Below, one piece after another: positions 60,261-64,000 of a stretch of DNA of 64,000 nt. The stretch is from Tolypeutes matacus (lineage: Eukaryota; Chordata; Mammalia; Cingulata; Chlamyphoridae), in assembly GCA_026826555.1 (NCBI GenBank), contig JAKSZT010054308.1:5722131-5786130 (forward strand), written 5' to 3'. The notes under the pieces were generated by a model. That model saw nothing but the letters and a program-made list of their open reading frames with translations, ran no database searches and was not told the DNA's origin. Both the position numbers and the translations under genes were made by a program. Each line of letters begins with the position of its first letter. The stretch's first letter is position 1.

Positions 60261-61720
60261 TTCTTTGTGGCTACTCTGGGGTTTATATTGCACAAGCTAC
60301 ATCTATAACCTACTAATTTGAAATGATACCAACTTAGCTTCAATAGTATACCTATTCTCTGAATCTTTATTTCTTCACTCTACTCCAAGTCACTCTCTCC
60401 TTTCTTTTCCTTTCAACCTGCAGAACTCCCTTTTGTAATTTTTGTAGGATAGGCCTTTTGTTGAAGAATTCTCTCAGTTTCTGTTTGTGAATATTTTAAA
60501 CTCCCTCTCATTTAAAAAAAAATTAACTAGACCTTTATTATAATTTTACACTTTCCCCCCATGTTACGGGCACTCTTTAGACTGACATTAAACATACAGA
60601 ACTACAGAGTTCAGATTTTCCCAGGAATATAATTACATGAAAAATAAACAACTTTCTAGCTCTTTCATAGTTTGTCTCTTAAAAATTTTCAGGGGAGGGG
60701 AATCCCAAGTAGTTTGGTTCTTTAAGAAACTGGTATATATAAATGAACTGCTATGTGTTCAATTACATCTTGAAGAAACCTAAAGAAGTTTTTATTCTCT
60801 AAAAGTGCATTGTAGTTATGCATGACAATCACTGTTCAAATAGTGAAAGAATGGAATGGTAAAGACAGATTCACTCCCCTGTAGGTTTACAGTTGTAAGC
60901 TTTTCTAAATGGAAAAAAATAAAAATAAAAATCTTGACACTGACAATCATTTAAAGGAAAAAAGAACTAATCAAGAAAAATGTTAAAGAACAAAAATATT
61001 TTCTCTTAAAAAGGAGAAAAGTGTTATCCAACACAAAAATGAGAACTACAGATTTCAAAAACACTCATTTTTTATTTGGAAAATAATGGAAGGAGGGAAT
61101 CAAGATCATTAAGAATTGAGGCAGGTCTACACAAAAATGGAACAGAGTACAAGATTTCACCTCATGAAGGAAATGACTGAAATGCAATTTCACACACCTT
61201 CATGTCTATAATAAAAATATTAATTAAAAAGTCTGCAATTATAAAAAAAATACGAAGTCTGGATTTTCCTCTTAGTTTTATAATAAACTACCAAACTTCT
61301 GTTTAATATATGTGCTTCTACAAGCCTTCTCTGTTTAACACATATTATACAAGTACATATATACTGGTATTTTACCGTGAAAATCATAACACTTATCAAA
61401 CTAGTGATGTGCCTTTTATACATTTTATTTCCATAATAAGAAATTTAAGACCTTTCTAGTGGTACATTTTAGAAAGCTTTGAAAGCATTTTTAATCAAAA
61501 TATGACATAAAAAGGAATCTTGATTTTTATCTTTTTAGTACTATGGCATGATGGGTTTAACTTAACAGCTGAAGCATAATTTAGTAATTACATTGTACTG
61601 TTTAAACTAATTTACAGCTTTAGAAAAATGATTGATTTTTAAAAATGTAGCCAACATGAGACTTATAGTTATGAGCAGTGAAATACTAGAAAAGAGGGAA
61701 TTAATAAATAAGATGAATTT
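60261..61720. other. Unassigned AT-rich sequence, possibly RFK retrocopy 3' UTR
   Basis: Directly left of the RFK stop. On the - strand AATAAA occurs at several places (for example the reverse of TTTATT in 'cattttttatttggaaaata', about 61065-61084). It may be the 3' UTR of the same retrocopy, but I cannot confirm that. Confidence 0.35.
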
Positions 61721-62105
61721 TCAGCTGTGGCCATTCATTATTTTGCTTTTAGGAACCTGGAAGAAACTGTCTTCTTTGAGTTTCAAATGTTCTGGGAATT
61801 CTAGTCATTTCTTAGCTTCCTCAATATCATCTTGAATTGCTGAAATAAGTGACTCTAAGGAATCAAAGTTCTCTTCTGGTCTGAGGTAGCCAACTATGGC
61901 CACATTGAGGATTTCCCCATAGAAGACCTATTTGAAGGTATGTATAATATGAACTTCCATGGACTTTTTCGTATTCTTGTAGTATGGTTTCCATCTTATG
62001 CTCACCACCATCTTATGGACCTTTCCATTTCTACTTCCAACACTGGTACAACCACAATAAATGCCAGTGAACATATCTGCTGGAAGTTTATTCACTGTAT
62101 AAATA
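61721..62105 (-). pseudogene. RFK: RFK (riboflavin kinase) processed pseudogene
   Basis: Riboflavin kinase phosphorylates riboflavin to FMN. The - strand from about 62105 encodes, without introns, LPADMFTGIYCG, then 'KMVVSIRWKPYYKNTKKSME', 'FYGEILNVAIVGYLRPEENF' and 'DSLESLISAIQDDIEEAKK', to the C-terminal 'SKIMNGH' near the end (stop region 61721-61723). There are in-frame stops (before 'VFYGEIL' and after 'EEAKK') and the N-terminal third is not recognisable. The introns of RFK are missing, so this is a retrotransposed mRNA copy, 5' truncated or decayed. No target duplication was found. Non-functional. Confidence 0.88.
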
Positions 62106-64000
62106 GAGTGAAAATCCCTTACACTTAGAATATGTTATCACCACATTTCTGCCAGATGATGCAATTTTTTTTTTTATGATTGGGGAAAATCCAAGAATTT
62201 TCCTGAAAGCCAACATGTTGGTTAGAGTCCAAATTTTTCACTCAGTGGATGCTAAATATATTGTAAAAACGTGCAGAGGGCAAGAAGGAAAATGTGGGAG
62301 AATGATTTCCTCATCTCTGAAACTAGGTGAAAAAAATGACATACTCATTGCCCCCGTAGTGCTTTTTGTAATGAAAGGCTTAGAAGTAGATGGAAGTTGT
62401 GAGGTATTGTGATAGGAAAAGGAGGCTCATATGCTTATATAACCTTACCCTAAACATTGTCTTTGACTTAGACTAGAGGCACACATAGCTTAACTCCTAG
62501 AGTTCTGCTGTCTCAGGGGCACTTATTACTCAAAGTTCCTAGGTCAAGAGCTACAAAAGAAGGTCATGGTACCTTCAAATGCCAAATGGTAAATGCCATT
62601 TTCTCCTCAAAAATTGCTGTGGTGTAATATAACTTGCTTAGATTACAAACTGCACTATTTATCATATGATTCTGGGATTTGGGTGGTGTTTTAAATGCTT
62701 TGCCATCATGCAAATAATATCATTGCAGACACACATCCACACACGTTCGTTCTCTGTCTGACTCCCCTGCTCCCCCGCCCCCCACACTGTCTCTCTCTGA
62801 CACAACTTTGAATTTGTCCTTTGGAAATGTCTGCAATGATGTATCCACTCTGACATTCGTTTCTGTTAGTAGACTGTTCTAAATTTGGAAATAACTTTCA
62901 TTTCAGTCCAGATGTATTTGGAGGACATTTTAGTAAAATGCAAAACAGGATCATGTTGAGACCCTAAAATCTTCTTGTTCTCCCTAATGATTTCATCCCT
63001 CTGCTCCATACTCCTTAGTTCCTATTAGCAGGGCCCTAACTACCTTGAATAGTCTCAGACAAGCTCAAGTTCAAATTTTCCTGGCTGCTGAAATCCAGCA
63101 ATTGGACAGCTTTCCAATCTCCTCTTGCTTACTAGGAAAAGAAGGAGCAATTCTATCACGTGTTTGAACTCACCTTTGAGTAACTGTCCAGACACAGTTC
63201 AGACTGGGCCATTTATTCCTAAAGAAACAGAAAATATTGACTGAAATATTTTGTTAAATTGCTCTGATTATCCCTATAGGTTTGTCACTTACCAGTTCTT
63301 TCTTAGTTTCCTTTAAAGGTGTCCTAGTGGCTCCATGGTGACGTGCAGGGCTGAGGGGAGTGGGATTAATCAGCAAGAGTGTGGAATTCATGACATCTCA
63401 CATACAATCCTTCAATCTCTGCTCAGCTTTATAAAGTGAGGGAAGGAGATGCAGTCCTTGTCAATAAGGACTGGCAAATCAGTGTGAGAAGTTTATGATT
63501 ATTCCTTGTCATGAAAATAAATAGAAATAAAGATATTTGGTTGACAAAACCTTGTGGGTATAATCTGTTTCTTAGAGCTCTGACCCTTTGGTCCACTACC
63601 TTGTAGAATGAGTGTCTTTGGTAACTTAGGCCCTGGCACAAGTAGAGAAGCTATAGATTTTTTTGGGGAAAATACCCCTAAAATAGCCCCAATTCTCTCC
63701 CATCATTTCATTCCCCCTATAAATTAGCTGTATTCAATTTGCACTGCTTGCAAATATAGAACAGAAACTAAAACAACAACAAAAATTTATGTAAATGATA
63801 CTTGGATGAAATGCATAAAAGCTTATCAAAACTTTAAACACATAAGTGATCTCAAGGTAGAATGAGGGTCTGTCTAGCAGACAACAGTTAAGGACAAGAA
63901 CATGCAAACAGAATGTGGAAGAAAGCAGAATCCATATTGGATGAGGACAAACTATTCTAGTGGCATCCAGCCACATGGCCCAAGAGTCCTCACTAAATTC
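62106..64000. other. Unassigned sequence to the window edge
   Basis: No gene or clear repeat. Frames at 62176, 62662, 63429 and 63734 have no recognisable family. A CACACA-like short run at about 62728-62740. Confidence 0.3.

Overview
This window is nuclear DNA from a placental mammal, almost certainly a xenarthran and probably an armadillo. Introns, LINE-1, L2, MER5A, Tigger and MaLR-type LTRs are all present. About twenty copies of a tRNA-derived SINE match the DAS family named from Dasypus: an 'accgggaggtcccrgggat' type core, a 'gagccacatccgc' or 'gagccacagccgctt' head, and simple A-rich tails. I assigned everything by reading; no database search was run.

The locus is part of the CD1 antigen-presentation cluster. 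At 254-2402 lie the last three coding exons of a group-1 (CD1a-like) gene on the + strand: an intact alpha-3 Ig domain, a transmembrane exon, and a short cytoplasmic tail with a YQGI sorting motif. Its leader, alpha-1 and alpha-2 exons would lie to the left of base 1. At 43529-49476 is a second CD1 gene, CD1c-like and dead. All six exons can still be found, with stops in alpha-1 and alpha-2, a wrecked alpha-3, but an open transmembrane exon and tail. A class II (betaretrovirus-like) endogenous retrovirus fragment sits in its intron 2. Its 5' flank (about 41.7-43.5 kb) is paralogous to 32.0-32.88 kb, where a LINE-1 abuts the point at which a CD1 first exon should begin. That points to a third, promoter-only CD1 relic.

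Between the CD1 units the DNA is mostly mobile elements in nested layers. A degenerate class I ERV spans about 4.47-11.09 kb (two LTRs, gag, integrase and env remnants) and is broken by SINEs and a solo LTR that itself contains a LINE-1 fragment. There are processed pseudogenes of HMGN1 (20.8-22.0 kb, with a small mitochondrial insertion), RPL32 (28.5-29.4 kb, with target-site duplication) and RFK (about 61.7-62.1 kb), all on the - strand. LINE-1 copies dominate 14.6-20.7, 23.7-28.3 and 54.2-59.3 kb.

No prokaryotic-type system, CRISPR array or new gene family is visible. The only gene part that looks functional is the CD1 3' half at the left edge. Intervals labelled unassigned are ones where I recognise nothing.
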